Shown in pieces: positions 45,915 to 56,126 of a stretch of DNA of 64,000 nucleotides. Each line of letters starts with the position of its first letter. Within the stretch, counting starts at the first letter, position 1. The notes below the pieces were generated by a model. It was not told where the DNA came from, did not search any database, and worked only from the letters and a program-made list of their open reading frames with translations. A program made the translations under genes and the position numbers. The stretch lies in assembly GCF_000247695.1 (NCBI RefSeq), contig NW_004624783.1, positions 536,367 to 600,366 on the forward strand, written 5' to 3'. This stretch comes from Heterocephalus glaber (Eukaryota > Chordata > Mammalia > Rodentia > Bathyergidae).

Positions 45915-46455
45915 ACTAAATGTATAATAGGTAATGTGAACTAGGAAGAAAAGGGGCAAAGGGGAAGGAAGTGGGAGGGCTAAGGGAAAGGATAGAAGGG
46001 AATGGGATTAATATGAGAAAATAGAAAAATAGGAGCAAAATCTTTGTAAATAGGGAGGGCTGGAGGGGTTGAAGGGAGGGCTGGGCAAGGGTGAAAAACA
46101 AGAACCAAGAGAGACTATGTAAAGGTGCAAATTTCCAATGATGAATGTCATTATATTGTATACCTAAAATGTACCAATGATTAGAATGAATAATTGATAA
46201 TGTAAAATAGGAATAAAAGGTCCAAAGGGGTAGGGGTAGTGGGAGGGGCAGGGGAAAGGAAAGAAGGGAAAGGAAAAAATGCTGAGAAATGGAAAAAATG
46301 GAAATAAAGCCTTTGTAAATAGGGAAGGGTGGAGGGTATGAAGGGAGGGCTAGGAATGGGGAAAAAATAAGAACCAAGATGCATTATGTAAAGGTACAAT
46401 TCCCAATGAGAAATGTAATTGTGTTGTATACCTACAATGTACCAATAAAAGAATT
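45915..46455 (+). repeat. Tandemly duplicated purine-rich module in L1 3' UTR
   Basis: Two related units of about 270 bases: each runs from a G-rich part ('gggagggctaagggaaagg' / 'gggaggggcaggggaaagg') through 'tttgtaaatagggagggc' / 'tttgtaaatagggaaggg', then 'aagaaccaaga', 'atgtaaaggt', 'ttgtatacct' and 'atgtaccaat'. The first copy ends near 46175 and the second at the L1 3' end. The two serine/proline-rich reverse frames of 115 and 153 codons are antisense translations of these purine tracts. Confidence 0.85.
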
Positions 46456-46623
46456 TAATACAGAATCCATGGTCTGAATGGGAGAAAATGACTGAGAAGG
46501 AAGGGCTGGGGGCAAATAAGATAGACATATTGTTACAGTCTAGATCATTTTCAAGTCATGCAAGTGATGGAGCCAGAGCTCAGCAAGCAATGACTATCAC
46601 TGTTATGTGGTCCACACAAGTAC

Positions 46624-46945
46624 AAGGCCTCCTTGACCTATGATGGGGTTACATCCTGATTTTACGTGGAAAATAGCTTATGTTGAAAATACATTTGATC
46701 CACCTAACCTGCTGAGCATCACAGCTTAGTCACAGAATACACCATAGCATGTCAGTTGTTTCTCTTGAGATCTAGTGGTGACTGGGACCTAGGCCTAGTT
46801 GCCGGTGTCCAGCATCTCAAGGAGGTATCATAACTCACATCACTAGCATAGGAAAACATCAAAATTCAAAATATGGTTTCTACTGATTGCATATCACTTT
46901 TGCACCACTGGTAAGTCCAAAAGTATAAGTTGAACCATCATTATG
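46624..46945. mobile_element. Tigger-like non-autonomous DNA transposon
   Basis: Ends read 'tgacctatgatggggttac' and 'aagtataagttgaaccatc', which are imperfect inverted repeats, with 'cacctaacctgctgagcatc' and 'ggtttctactgattgcatat' inside. This order matches a pogo/Tigger-type element. It is related to the fragment at 35.1 kb. No transposase is encoded. Confidence 0.6.
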
Positions 46946-47639
46946 CGGATGCCCTTCTGTGTATATATATAATTCTCTTCTTGGGGGAAGAGCTATGGGC
47001 ACATATATGTATTTCCTTCATAATACAGCTAATCTTAGTGGACAAGAATGACAAAATTTAGAGTTAATGGTGAACATCTGTCCATGATTAACCCAGGTTG
47101 CATTTAGAAATTAGAGGCCATCGTATCATTTTGAATTGCAATATTAACTTCAAGTGAAACCTGTCAGTCTCAGATTTTTGTCTCCAAGACATGCCAACAC
47201 TCAGCTTTAAATACCCAGGATTCTGAAAAATATTTTCTTATAAATACAATGCTTATATGTTTTAAAACTTAGGTTGGTGATATTTGCCTCCTAAAAAATG
47301 AAAAAAAATCATGTCTTTGCAATAATCTTTTGATCAAATGAATATTTACAGTAATACAAGTGTATGCTGTTTCACCAATGTAAATCAGAGAAGTTTTATG
47401 GACAGCACAATGGGCTTTTTGGTAAGAATCATTTTTATCATTCCTATAGCTGCTAACATACTCCTCAATGTATATACTACGGGAAAAGGCAGAAAACTTT
47501 TGACAGAGAAACTCATGCTCAGTCCTTGCCTCAAGATTGAAACCTATTTAAATTCTGAGAATAAGGAGCTGACAAAGAAAATTTTCATAGATTAACATTT
47601 TTCACCTGGGTTTTATATTTCTGGAAGAAATATATACTG
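46946..47639. other. Unassigned sequence
   Basis: No gene recognised. The 85-codon plus frame at 47338-47595 starts with a hydrophobic segment but has no identifiable family or context. Confidence 0.35.
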
Positions 47640-48350
47640 CATTGGTTATGCATTGATCAAACTTTTATTATGCCAGCTGTACTTCATAGACCTGAAAAAG
47701 TGATTCAAGCAAAACAAAAGAGAACATAAAAGCACAACTATAATGGTTTTAAATCCCAAAGAGGCAATTACAAGTTTGATTCCAGTGATGCAGCTGGACT
47801 CCGCCGGAAAACCAAACACCTTATCCATATTAAGCAGATATGAAGGCTAGGGCTCAGGATGTAAATAATAAATTTGCACTGCAGTCATATTTGTAAAGTA
47901 CATCCCTTTTAATAAGTGGAAAGAATATGGTAGTAAATTTCACACTAATTCTTGTGCAGGGGAGAATTTTACAGAGTTCAAACATATTAAGACAGGTGGA
48001 AAAAATATGAGGTAAGAATAACCAATCATTGGGATAAAACAAATGAAAAAAGATGACAATAATGTGCACAGGATTGGATAGTAACTCTTTAACCACTTGG
48101 AGCTGAGCTCAGCCTAATACAGCTTTTTGTATGCATGATGCTTGTCTGTCTCTTTTTAATAGAAAAATGAAAGTAAATGGGCATTGTGCTTCCCAAATTA
48201 ATTCACAAAAGTCCAGGACAAGACACTTACAGAGCTAATTATTGCATGGTTTAGGATATCGTTCTCTTCTCCAATTTTTTGACAGAAGAATTGAGAAGGG
48301 TAAAGTATTTATACAGGATTCCATCCAGCATTAAGCCAGCAGGTTGAGAC
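47640..48350. promoter_or_regulatory. Candidate conserved non-coding element
   Basis: Repeat-free for about 700 bases. AATTAATT at 48196-48203 and TAATTA at 48236-48241, the latter followed at once by TTGCAT, form a homeodomain/POU-type cluster near its right end. 'tccgccgg' near 47800 is an isolated CpG pair preserved in an AT-rich setting. Inference from composition only. Confidence 0.3.
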
Positions 48351-48789
48351 TCTTCCAAGCTCCCCTCTGAGTGTTCCAAATATGCTCATAAATTCATTAA
48401 TCTGCCAAACATTTAGTGTCTATCACATGTCAGGCATCAGAGCTGCAAAGATCAGAAGACAGCCTCAAACCTCGAGGTGTCATAGTTTAATGGGAGAAAT
48501 AAATAGACACATAGGTAACTCTAGTAAAAACATCATTGTTAAGTAGAGAAATTCAGTGTCAGAGGAAAGACTACTTAATTCTTTGTCTTAGGGGAAGGAT
48601 TCAGGCAAAGGCTTACTAGAAAAATATGATTTGAGCAATTTTAAAATAATCTTTAAAATATTTTGCTCCAGATCTCACTGTTGTACAAATTACTGGAGGG
48701 TGGTACAATACTTAGCTCATATTTTCTCCATGGGGCATTTACAAATATTGAGTCTGATTCTTACCAAGAAGAACCTGACAGATACTCAC
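48351..48789. other. Unassigned, possible old repeat
   Basis: 48390-48560 has phrases ('cacatgtcaggcatcagagc', 'aatgggagaaataaatagac') of a very old mammalian repeat that I cannot name. Confidence 0.35.
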
Positions 48790-49560
48790 AGAACTGAGTT
48801 CCTCCTCATGCCAAACACAAAGGAGGATTTAAGAATTAAATATAAAAGGCAAAAGTTAAACATTTAGGAGGAAGAAGGGATAATGTTTTACAAAGTTAGA
48901 GTAAGATAAATGTTCTTGTTCAATTCTCAAATAATGCAAGAACTAAAGAAATTATAGATTATTTTGACATTAAAAGTTTAAAAAAAAACTGTGAGAAGAC
49001 AACCCACAGACAGAAGAGGGTATTTTCAACTTTTGTAACCAACACAGGATTAATACACAGCCTATATGGTATTTACAAATCAGTAAGAAAATTTAAACAT
49101 AGAAAAACGGGTAAGGAAATTTAAAAATCAAAGAATCACATGAAAAGTTGCTCAACCCCTTCAGTAATCAGAAAAATGAGAATAAAACTGTAGAATTGGT
49201 GAAAAGAAAGGAAGGATAACAATACAAATTACTGAGGGGTGTGTAGAAATACAGAGATTCTCTTTCACTGCTAATAGAGTTGTAACTTGGTTCACCAACC
49301 TTGAAAAAACAAGACGGCAAAACCTAGTAAAGGGCAAGATTTCAGACTTTATGACCCAGAATTTCACTTATGTACAGGATTCTCATATGTACACATGATA
49401 CATGTCCAAGAAGGACATGCTTTGGCTGTGAAAGAGCCAAACTACCCATTCATAGGAGAATGGGTAAATCAATCATGGCATATTTATATAATGAAATATG
49501 AACACTAATGAGCATGGAAGGCATTGATTGAAAAGGGGGAAATGAAAAAATGAAGTATGA
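48790..49560 (+). mobile_element. Old L1/HAL1-like ORF2 end fragment
   Basis: The order 'gagaagacaacccacagaca', 'aatacacagcctatatgg', 'atcacatgaaaagttgctca', 'gaatgggtaaatcaatcatg' is that of an old L1-type ORF2 C-terminus and 3' region. No long frame survives. Confidence 0.6.
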
Positions 49561-50147
49561 GTATTAAATAGAAGCTGATCTTGAAACAACTTAAAGATTT
49601 TTCACAGTGGATCGAATCTCTTGGACTGAAAGTCTGGAGTTTTAATGCGAACATAGGATAGAAGATGGCTACAGCTCATCTAAAGCAGGGAGGCAAGACC
49701 AGAGGTCTACCTTATAAAGCTTTCAGCTTCAAAGTCTTTCCTGCCCTCCCATCTAGAAAAACTCCACTTACTGTCTTGGTGAAGCAGGGGAAAAAAGGGC
49801 TTGGAAAGGGAAAAGATCAACCACAAAAACTAGAAATTTTATGCCTATACCACTGCGTTGAAGGGCCCATGTGAACTGAAAACCTACTCAGACACTCCGT
49901 GTGAAGGCAGCCTAAACATTATTTCAGAGTGAAGAAAAAATTATGAGGGTTTTAGTGAATGACTCAGCTTAGTACTCACAGATACTTACTTAAAGGAATA
50001 CTAAGGGTTGAACTCTCCAGAAGGATCCAGAAAAAGGATGATGACATGAAGACAAAAAAGAGTAAGTCTACATTTTAAAAATGGTTATAAAAGCAGAACT
50101 AACACCAGTCCCTAAATGGGAATTAAATATTTTTAAACAGATTGGAA
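49561..50147. other. Unassigned sequence
   Basis: No gene or repeat recognised. The 69-codon frame at 49665-49874 has no known domain. Confidence 0.4.
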
Positions 50148-50152
50148 CTGGG

Positions 50153-50566
50153 TGTCATGGTTTATATCTAGATGCCCCCACACTCCAGGGCTTCATGCGC
50201 TCATTGGTGGGACTTTGGGGATTGGATCATATGGATGTGATACTCATCAGTGTGGATAACTCCACTGATGATTTATAGTTCCATGTGATGTTGGGAGGTG
50301 AAGCCTGACTGGAGAAGCTGGGTCACTGGGGTGTTGCCTAAAAGGATTTATCTCCCTCCCACCTCCCTTGGTCTCTGTTTCTGCTTCCCACCATCATACT
50401 TGGAGCTGTTTCTCCTCTGCCATGCCCCTTTAGCATGCTGCCTTGCCTTGAAGCCAGCTGCCTATGGACTGAAACCTCTACCAACTGTAAGCCAAAATAA
50501 ACCTGTCCTCCTTTGAGTTGTGGTTGTCTAGTATTATGTCTCAGCAGCAAGAGAATAATTAAGATA
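50153..50566 (+). mobile_element. MaLR-type solo LTR with perfect 5-bp duplication
   Basis: Starts TGTCATGGTTTATA, has 'ggactgaaacctctacc', AATAAA at 50496-50501 and ends 'aattaagata'. The 5-bp flanks ctggg (50148-50152 and 50567-50571) are identical. Confidence 0.92.
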
Positions 50567-50579
50567 CTGGGTGTTCTAT

Positions 50580-51010
50580 CAGCTTAGTGAAATTATTCCA
50601 AATTTATGTCATCTAAAATGTATCAAAATAACTAAAAAACTGATAAAAAATAAAGCTAATTGGGTCAAAACTATGTTAATCTAGTCACTGAATAATCTGT
50701 TTTTTTTGTTGTTGCTTTTCTGGTACTGGGGATCGAACTCAGAACCTTGTGCTTATGAGGCAGGCTGCTGCGGAACCACTGAGCTAAATCTCTGGATGAA
50801 TAATCTGTTTTTAGGTAGAGTGACCATGATGATGACCTTGGTGAAGGCAGCTGACCAAGGTGCAAACGTAAGGGTGCAATATGGCTGCCACATAGCTCCA
50901 ACACCCCTGGACGGCCACATGTTGAAATATGAGATATGCGGTACAGAGCTAAGACAAGAGATCAGAATAACATGGAAGACTGGGAATGGGAAAGTGGGTT
51001 CAAAATTTCC
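50580..51010. repeat. Copy A of a local sequence pair
   Basis: After removing the SINE at 50705-50796, two blocks match 52.46-52.70 kb: 'ctaaaatgtatcaaaata' ... 'aaagctaattgggtcaaaa' and 'gtgcaatatggctgcca' ... 'gccacatgttgaaatat'. The family is unknown to me. Confidence 0.5.
50705..50796 (-). mobile_element. ID-type SINE, reverse, perfect 16-bp duplication
   Basis: Plus strand: 'tctggtactggggatcgaac', 'gcttatgaggcaggctgctg', 'gaaccactgagctaaatct'. It is flanked by tgaataatctgttttt at 50689-50704 and 50797-50812. Confidence 0.95.
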
Positions 51011-51244
51011 CAAGGCCATGGTTGTATAGACTAGACAATTAGATAAAGAGATGAATTTAAATTTTCTTATGTGAAGTAATCCTATTAACTGTGTCCCTAT
51101 TCTACAAATAATCCCTTTATTAAGCTCTTGCCACTTGACTTATCTGAATGTTCTGATTTCTTCAATGACACATTTTGATACAATCTTGAATACTTACATT
51201 AGAGATTATGAAATGTTGTAAACAAATGAGTAAAAATTTCAATT

Positions 51245-51540
51245 TGAAATTTAGATACAAGGCAGTAGAATAAATGAACTGGTAAACAGAAGAATGAAGA
51301 TTAGTGATATAGAGAAGAAACATACAACAGAGGACATCAACAAAACCAAAACCTAGTTTTTCAGAGATTGAAAAAAGAAGTTAGTCATATTGCTCAAGAA
51401 AAAGAGAAAAGAAACAAACAGATAATATTAGAAATGCAGAGCGCCATGGCTACAGTGTAAAAATATACCCTACGAGAACAATTTGAGGACTTTGAGTAAT
51501 AAAGGCATTCTTTTAAATGTAGAAAAATAGGTTATTTACC
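51245..51540 (+). pseudogene. Old L1 ORF2 linker-region fragment
   Basis: 'caacaaaaccaaaacctagt' followed by 'aagaaaaagagaaaagaaac' corresponds to the IDKTKTxS...KKKEK stretch between endonuclease and reverse transcriptase. It is full of stops. With 52.32-52.43 kb it may be one old L1 interrupted by the LTR at 51.83 kb. Confidence 0.6.
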
Positions 51541-51819
51541 AGTCCAATTATTTAATACGGGATGACCAAAAATTACATTTTTGTTACTTTTTAAGATAAT
51601 AACAGGAGTTATAAAAATGAAACTTTTATCAAATTTATTCAATACAAGAATTGACTGGTTGAGATTACACTTGTCCAAGCAACACTTGGGGTAGTCAGTA
51701 AGTAAACAAACATGCTCCCTGAGTGACATTTAGGGTAAAATGTTAAGTGGCTATTCATGAAAATTGGCTTGAAAATAATTGGAAAATTCTAATATGCTCA
51801 AAAACTTTAAAGAATTGAT
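51541..51819. other. Unassigned sequence
   Basis: Nothing recognised. It could be part of the surrounding old L1. Confidence 0.35.
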
Positions 51820-51824
51820 GAAAA

Positions 51825-52310
51825 TGTTGTATTTTATATCTAGATATCCTTTCAAAACCTCAAGTGCTCATAGGTAGGACTTTTGAAAGGTGACTGAATC
51901 ATAGGGATGTTATAACTAAATGCAGTACTGTATTGGGAAGTGGGGTCTTGTTGGAAGAGGCAGGTCACTGGAGGAATGATCTAGAAAGGCTCGTCTCCCT
52001 CCCCAGATCCTTGCTTCCTTCTCTACTTCCTGGCCTCCATGAGGTGAGCAACTTTCCTCTGCCCAGGACCTTCCACCATGCCTTTTCTTGGAGCCAGTCA
52101 CCTGTACACTAAAACATAGGCCAAAATAAATCTTTCCTTTAAGGTATAGGTGTCATGGGGCTGGGGATTTAGCTCAGTGGTGCCACACCTGCCTTGCAAA
52201 TTCAAGGTCCTGAGTTCAATCCCTGGTACCAGAAAAAACAAAAAACAAAAACAAAAACTTAAGGTATAGGTGTCAGGTATTTGTCCCAGAGACAAAAAAG
52301 TGGTAAGACA
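51825..52310 (+). mobile_element. MaLR-type LTR interrupted by a SINE
   Basis: Starts TGTTGTATTTTATATC, has 'acactaaaacataggccaa' and AATAAA at 52125-52130, and ends 'ggtaagaca'. The flanks are A-rich (gaaaa / aaaat), so its own duplication is not certain. An ID SINE splits it at 52156-52258. Confidence 0.88.
52156..52258 (+). mobile_element. ID-type SINE inside LTR, perfect 17-bp duplication
   Basis: Body 'ggggctggggatttagctca', B-box-like 'gttcaatcc', end 'ggtaccag' and an A/C tail. The duplication ttaaggtataggtgtca at 52139-52155 and 52259-52275 is perfect and belongs to the LTR sequence, which continues after it. The SINE is therefore younger than the LTR. Confidence 0.97.
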
Positions 52311-52314
52311 AAAA

Positions 52315-52450
52315 TCTGCTTCCTGAAAGCACTACACTTAATTCTATCAACCTCTCAAGGAAGAGAAAGCACTTACCTTGTCCAATTATTCCAGAAAAAT
52401 AAAGCAAAATGAAAAGCAACACATCTTCTTACAAGGGTCTGTTCTACTCT
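52315..52450 (+). pseudogene. Old L1 ORF2 fragment
   Basis: 'cacttaattctatcaacctc' and 'ccaattattccagaaaaat' resemble the region before the first RT motifs of old L1 elements. Short and decayed. Confidence 0.45.
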
Positions 52451-52454
52451 TGAT

Positions 52455-52720
52455 GCAGTCGTCCTAAATCTATGTAATCTAAAATATATCAAAATATATT
52501 AAAATGATAGAAATGAAGCTAATCAGGGCAAAATTACATTTACTTTGAGAAATCTTACTGTATTTCCATAAAGCATCCAGCATGACATAGGGAGCTGTCC
52601 ATGGTACGATCATAGAGGCACAGTATGGTTGCCTTGAGGCTCCAAACCATGGCTGGAGTGCACATGTTGATATAGGTCCCTCTCAGAACATTCAGACTTG
52701 GGAATTTGCTGACAGCTGGG
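52455..52720. repeat. Copy B of a local sequence pair
   Basis: Matches copy A at 50.58-51.01 kb in 'ctaaaatatatcaaaata' ... 'gaagctaatcagggcaaaa' and 'gcacagtatggttgcc' ... 'gcacatgttgatatag'. The family is not recognised. Confidence 0.5.
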
Positions 52721-53523
52721 AGTAGAATCTCACTATGTGTGAGAACATCACTGAGGTCAGGGCTGGGAAGCAAGGGGAGTCCAGAGAAGTGGAATTGATT
52801 TTTTTCTCAAATTTTCCCTTGTGTAGTCTGCCCATTTATGCCTAGAATCTGCATAGCCAGCTGGATTTCCCTGTGCATCTGACAACCATTGGAACGTGCT
52901 TTGACAGTCATTTCCAGTTTTTTTTTCACAAACCCAAATACCCTCCTACACTTGTCTAGGTGCTTTGGAACGTCATCCAGAGTGACTGCTCTCCACTGTT
53001 ATACTTAGAATCATCTGAGTCATGGAATTAAAATTCACAATTGTTTCCACTCCATAAGGGACCGTCAAACAATGACACTTCATTTCCTATGGTCATGTTC
53101 TTTGTAAGTAATTGTCTCATAAAGCAAAATATTTTTTAAAAAGCATTTCTGACATGAATATACACTCTTGCTGTCTGAAATACACATTGTAGGTGTGCAT
53201 ACATTGAGTGAAAGCAGATCCTGAGGAGTTTTCAAACTTGGAAATATCACTTCTCTCTACCTCTTACAAAGTCACGGTTTGCCTGAAGACTTTGCACCTC
53301 TCTGATCTCCTATGATTGAGGGCTGGTACTGTATGTAGGAACAAGAAATCACCAAGGGTACCATGAGCTCTGAAACAAAATAAATTATTTTACCACATCT
53401 AATTCCTCACATAGATTTTAAAAGGAAAGTAGTGGCTTTTAACCCAGGCAAAGAGAGAACTGCAGCCTGTCTCACTTGTGGGAAGCCCTGTCTGATTTGG
53501 GTTTCCCCTGAACACTCTGTCTA
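52721..53523. other. Unassigned sequence
   Basis: No gene or repeat recognised. Confidence 0.4.
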
Positions 53524-53730
53524 GTCATTAAGAGCTGTTTTTGAAGTACAGAAGACCTGAGTATAAATCCTGACTCTGCCATATATAGTGGCCAGGAGAT
53601 GTAGAGGGATTGATCTCCTCTGAGCCTCAGTTCTCTTTACATGGAAAGCTGGAATAATATCTGTCCCAAAGGGCACTTGATTTAGTAACATAATTTCTGT
53701 GAAATCCCACATTGGCACACAGTGAGGTCA
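53524..53730 (+). repeat. MIR SINE
   Basis: 'agtcattaagagctgttttt', 'gagtataaatcctgactctg', 'tctgagcctcagttctctt', 'aataatatctgtcccaaa' follow the MIR order, including the tRNA-derived 5' part and core. Confidence 0.85.
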
Positions 53731-55013
53731 AAACCAAGTAGTTATTCCTGTTCAGAGACTGACCCAGAGAACCTGAGTGGAGACTCTTCTTGTAAGGGAG
53801 AAAGGTGGGTGAGGTTGGTTTGAGGTTAAGATTCAAGTGTGAGTCTATAACACAGTGGCTGTCATGCAAACTATCCTGCAGCCTGAGGCTTGGGACTTCT
53901 GCCTAAGTCACAAGGGAAACAGCATAATAAAGAACAAGTCAAAACCAAAAAATGGTTGTATCAAGAACTTTCAGGTGCTGTGAGCAGAAGCCAGTACTGT
54001 GTGGCAACCCAGATATACAGACCTAGTGATGTCACAAATCATGGATGGGGCGACGTGCCCTGGAGACCTGGAGAAAGCATGCTTCAGGAGTCTAAGTCCT
54101 GCCCGCAGTAGGCATCACATAGCGGTCCTGTGTGATAAATTAGATGACAGATTTGTAGATTGGTCGGAAGGCATCACCCCAGAGCAAGTGTGGAGGTGAT
54201 CACTTCTGAGAAGTGATCAAGGTTCCACTGACCAATAGGTTTGGCCAATGTGATCTTTTCCAGCCTGGTCCAGCTGTGTGATCCAAGGCTACCTGTTACA
54301 TCCCAAGTGACAGGCACTGCATTTTATATTTAAGTTCCAATTCCTCCCTTGAGGACTTGCCATGTGTTTTTTCCCTTTCTAGAAAGGATTTGTCTGTCTC
54401 TCATTTATGTTATTCTCAGACTGTGAATAACCACCTATCATGAATTGAATTTGATTTGGTTTGCAACCAGAATCATGGAAAGAAGCTCATGAATCGAGGT
54501 ACTACTGTATTTGGATTTTTATTATTTGGTTTTATACAAACATTGTAGTGTATAGAATATGAGAGCATATACTTATACCATTCTCATTTCCTCATTTTTT
54601 TCTTTGTACCATTTTCTCTCCCATTTTCTAGGCTTGTTCCTTTGATATCTCTTCAAATATCCTTTTTCCTATCATTTCTATAGTTGTTGCTTATGTACTT
54701 TTTATCACCTACTATTTTCTTTTATGACAGTGACTTGGCAGATCTAATGAAATCAATGTCACATCTAAAAGAGTCAGGCTAGCAAATCACCTGTTCACTT
54801 CTCTTCCTTGCTAATGGAATCTTAAAAATCATTCTAGCTCTTATTTTTAAGTGTCTTTCCCAAAGTACTTTTAATTTTTTTCAATTATAATTACATTGGT
54901 CTAAGTTAAAACATTGAGTATATTTTTAAAAATTATCCTCAGTATTTTTCAATACCAACTGATGACATTAGCAGTGTCTGTGATAGAAGATGAAATTTGG
55001 TATACCTATAATA
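53731..55013. other. Unassigned sequence
   Basis: No gene or confident repeat. The 73- and 66-codon frames at 53890-54199 overlap in different frames and have no known domain. Confidence 0.4.
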
Positions 55014-55018
55014 ACAAC

Positions 55019-55392
55019 TGTTATGGCTTATATCTGGATGTCCCAACCCAAACCTCAGACAGTCATAGGTGGAAAGTTTTGAAGTGCATTAGAGTGTATG
55101 AATATGGATTAAAGGTGTGATACTTGGATTAAGGATGTGGATAATGGAAGCCCTACCCCAGGTATGGGTGGCACCAATCAAAGGCTTAGAGCCTGGATGT
55201 ACTATGAAAGGACTGAAAGAAGGCAGGCTTGCTGCTGCTTCTTGCTGCTCACTGCCTCCTGCCTGCCATACCAGGAACTGGTTCCTACTATTGACTGAAA
55301 CCTCTACAAACTGTGAGCTGAAATAAACTTTTCTCCGTTAACTTGTAGGTGTCGGGTATTTTGTCCCAGCAACAAGAAAAATAACTAAGACA
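55019..55392 (+). mobile_element. MaLR-type solo LTR
   Basis: Starts TGTTATGGCTTATATC, has 'gactgaaacctctacaaac' and AATAAA at 55322-55327, ends 'aactaagaca'. The flanks acaac (55014-55018) and ataac (55393-55397) differ at one base. Confidence 0.9.
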
Positions 55393-55397
55393 ATAAC

Positions 55398-55861
55398 CAA
55401 AAGCAGCATTTTAGAAAACTGGGAATTCACCTTGTTTTCAAATCCAAAATAAAGTTAGGTCCACATTATATTTATTAGTTAGTAGCATGTTGTTTAAAAT
55501 TAATAAAGCAACACATGAATAAAGGATGAGGAAAAGTAACAAGAGGAAAGCAGGAAGGAAAGTAGAAAGGAAGGAAGGAAGATAAGAAACTATTTCAAAG
55601 CTCTTCATTTCAAGAGCATACTTAGTTACTCACCATATTTTTGCATTAATGTTGACTTATACTTTATGATTTCATGGTGAGAATACATACACAAGTATCA
55701 TCTTTATAATACAGGAATTTTGTTCCCTCTTAACCAACACTTGAATTCACATAGAACACATGTATGCTAGCTCAGTTATTTGACTTGTTTTTATTTTTCT
55801 AGGAGATCAAAGTAAATAGTACTTTCCCTTTTGCTTAAATGCTCTAGGTAATGGAATACAG

Positions 55862-55863
<2 letters not shown>
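55398..55863. other. Unassigned sequence
   Basis: No gene. A short GGAA-rich patch lies at 55545-55590. Confidence 0.4.

Positions 55864-55915
<52 letters not shown>
55864..55915. repeat. (GA)n microsatellite
   Basis: Twenty-six uninterrupted GA units, a perfect mirror-repeat polypurine run. It gives the SLSLSL translation on the reverse strand. Confidence 0.97.
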
Positions 55916-55918
<3 letters not shown>

Positions 55919-56126
55919 GATGATAAACATGGCCTAAAAAATGATTATCTTTATCATTTGACCCTAGAAGGGGTCTCTCTTTTTGAGCTTCCAATAATAG
56001 CAAAATTGGGAAACTTTGTATCAGTAGAGAAGAATTATATAATTAACTACCCTACAAGACTTCTGAGAAGATGAAAAAACATAGTTTCATATAAGGAATC
56101 TGAAGTTGATGGCTCATCATACTTGA

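Larger units (their letters stand above)
45167..46461 (+). mobile_element. 5'-truncated L1 with perfect 16-bp target duplication
   Basis: The insertion is bracketed by agaatccatggtctga at 45151-45166 and 46462-46477. It contains only the C-terminal end of ORF2 and the 3' UTR, with AATAAA at 46444-46449 close to the 3' end and almost no poly(A) tail left. 5' truncation is the usual product of incomplete reverse transcription. The 3' UTR contains an internal tandem duplication, listed separately. Confidence 0.96.

Noticed and set aside
45916..46528. 153- and 115-codon reverse-strand frames rich in S, P and F
   Set aside because: They are antisense to the purine-rich L1 3' UTR and exist because pyrimidine-rich strands lack stop codons.
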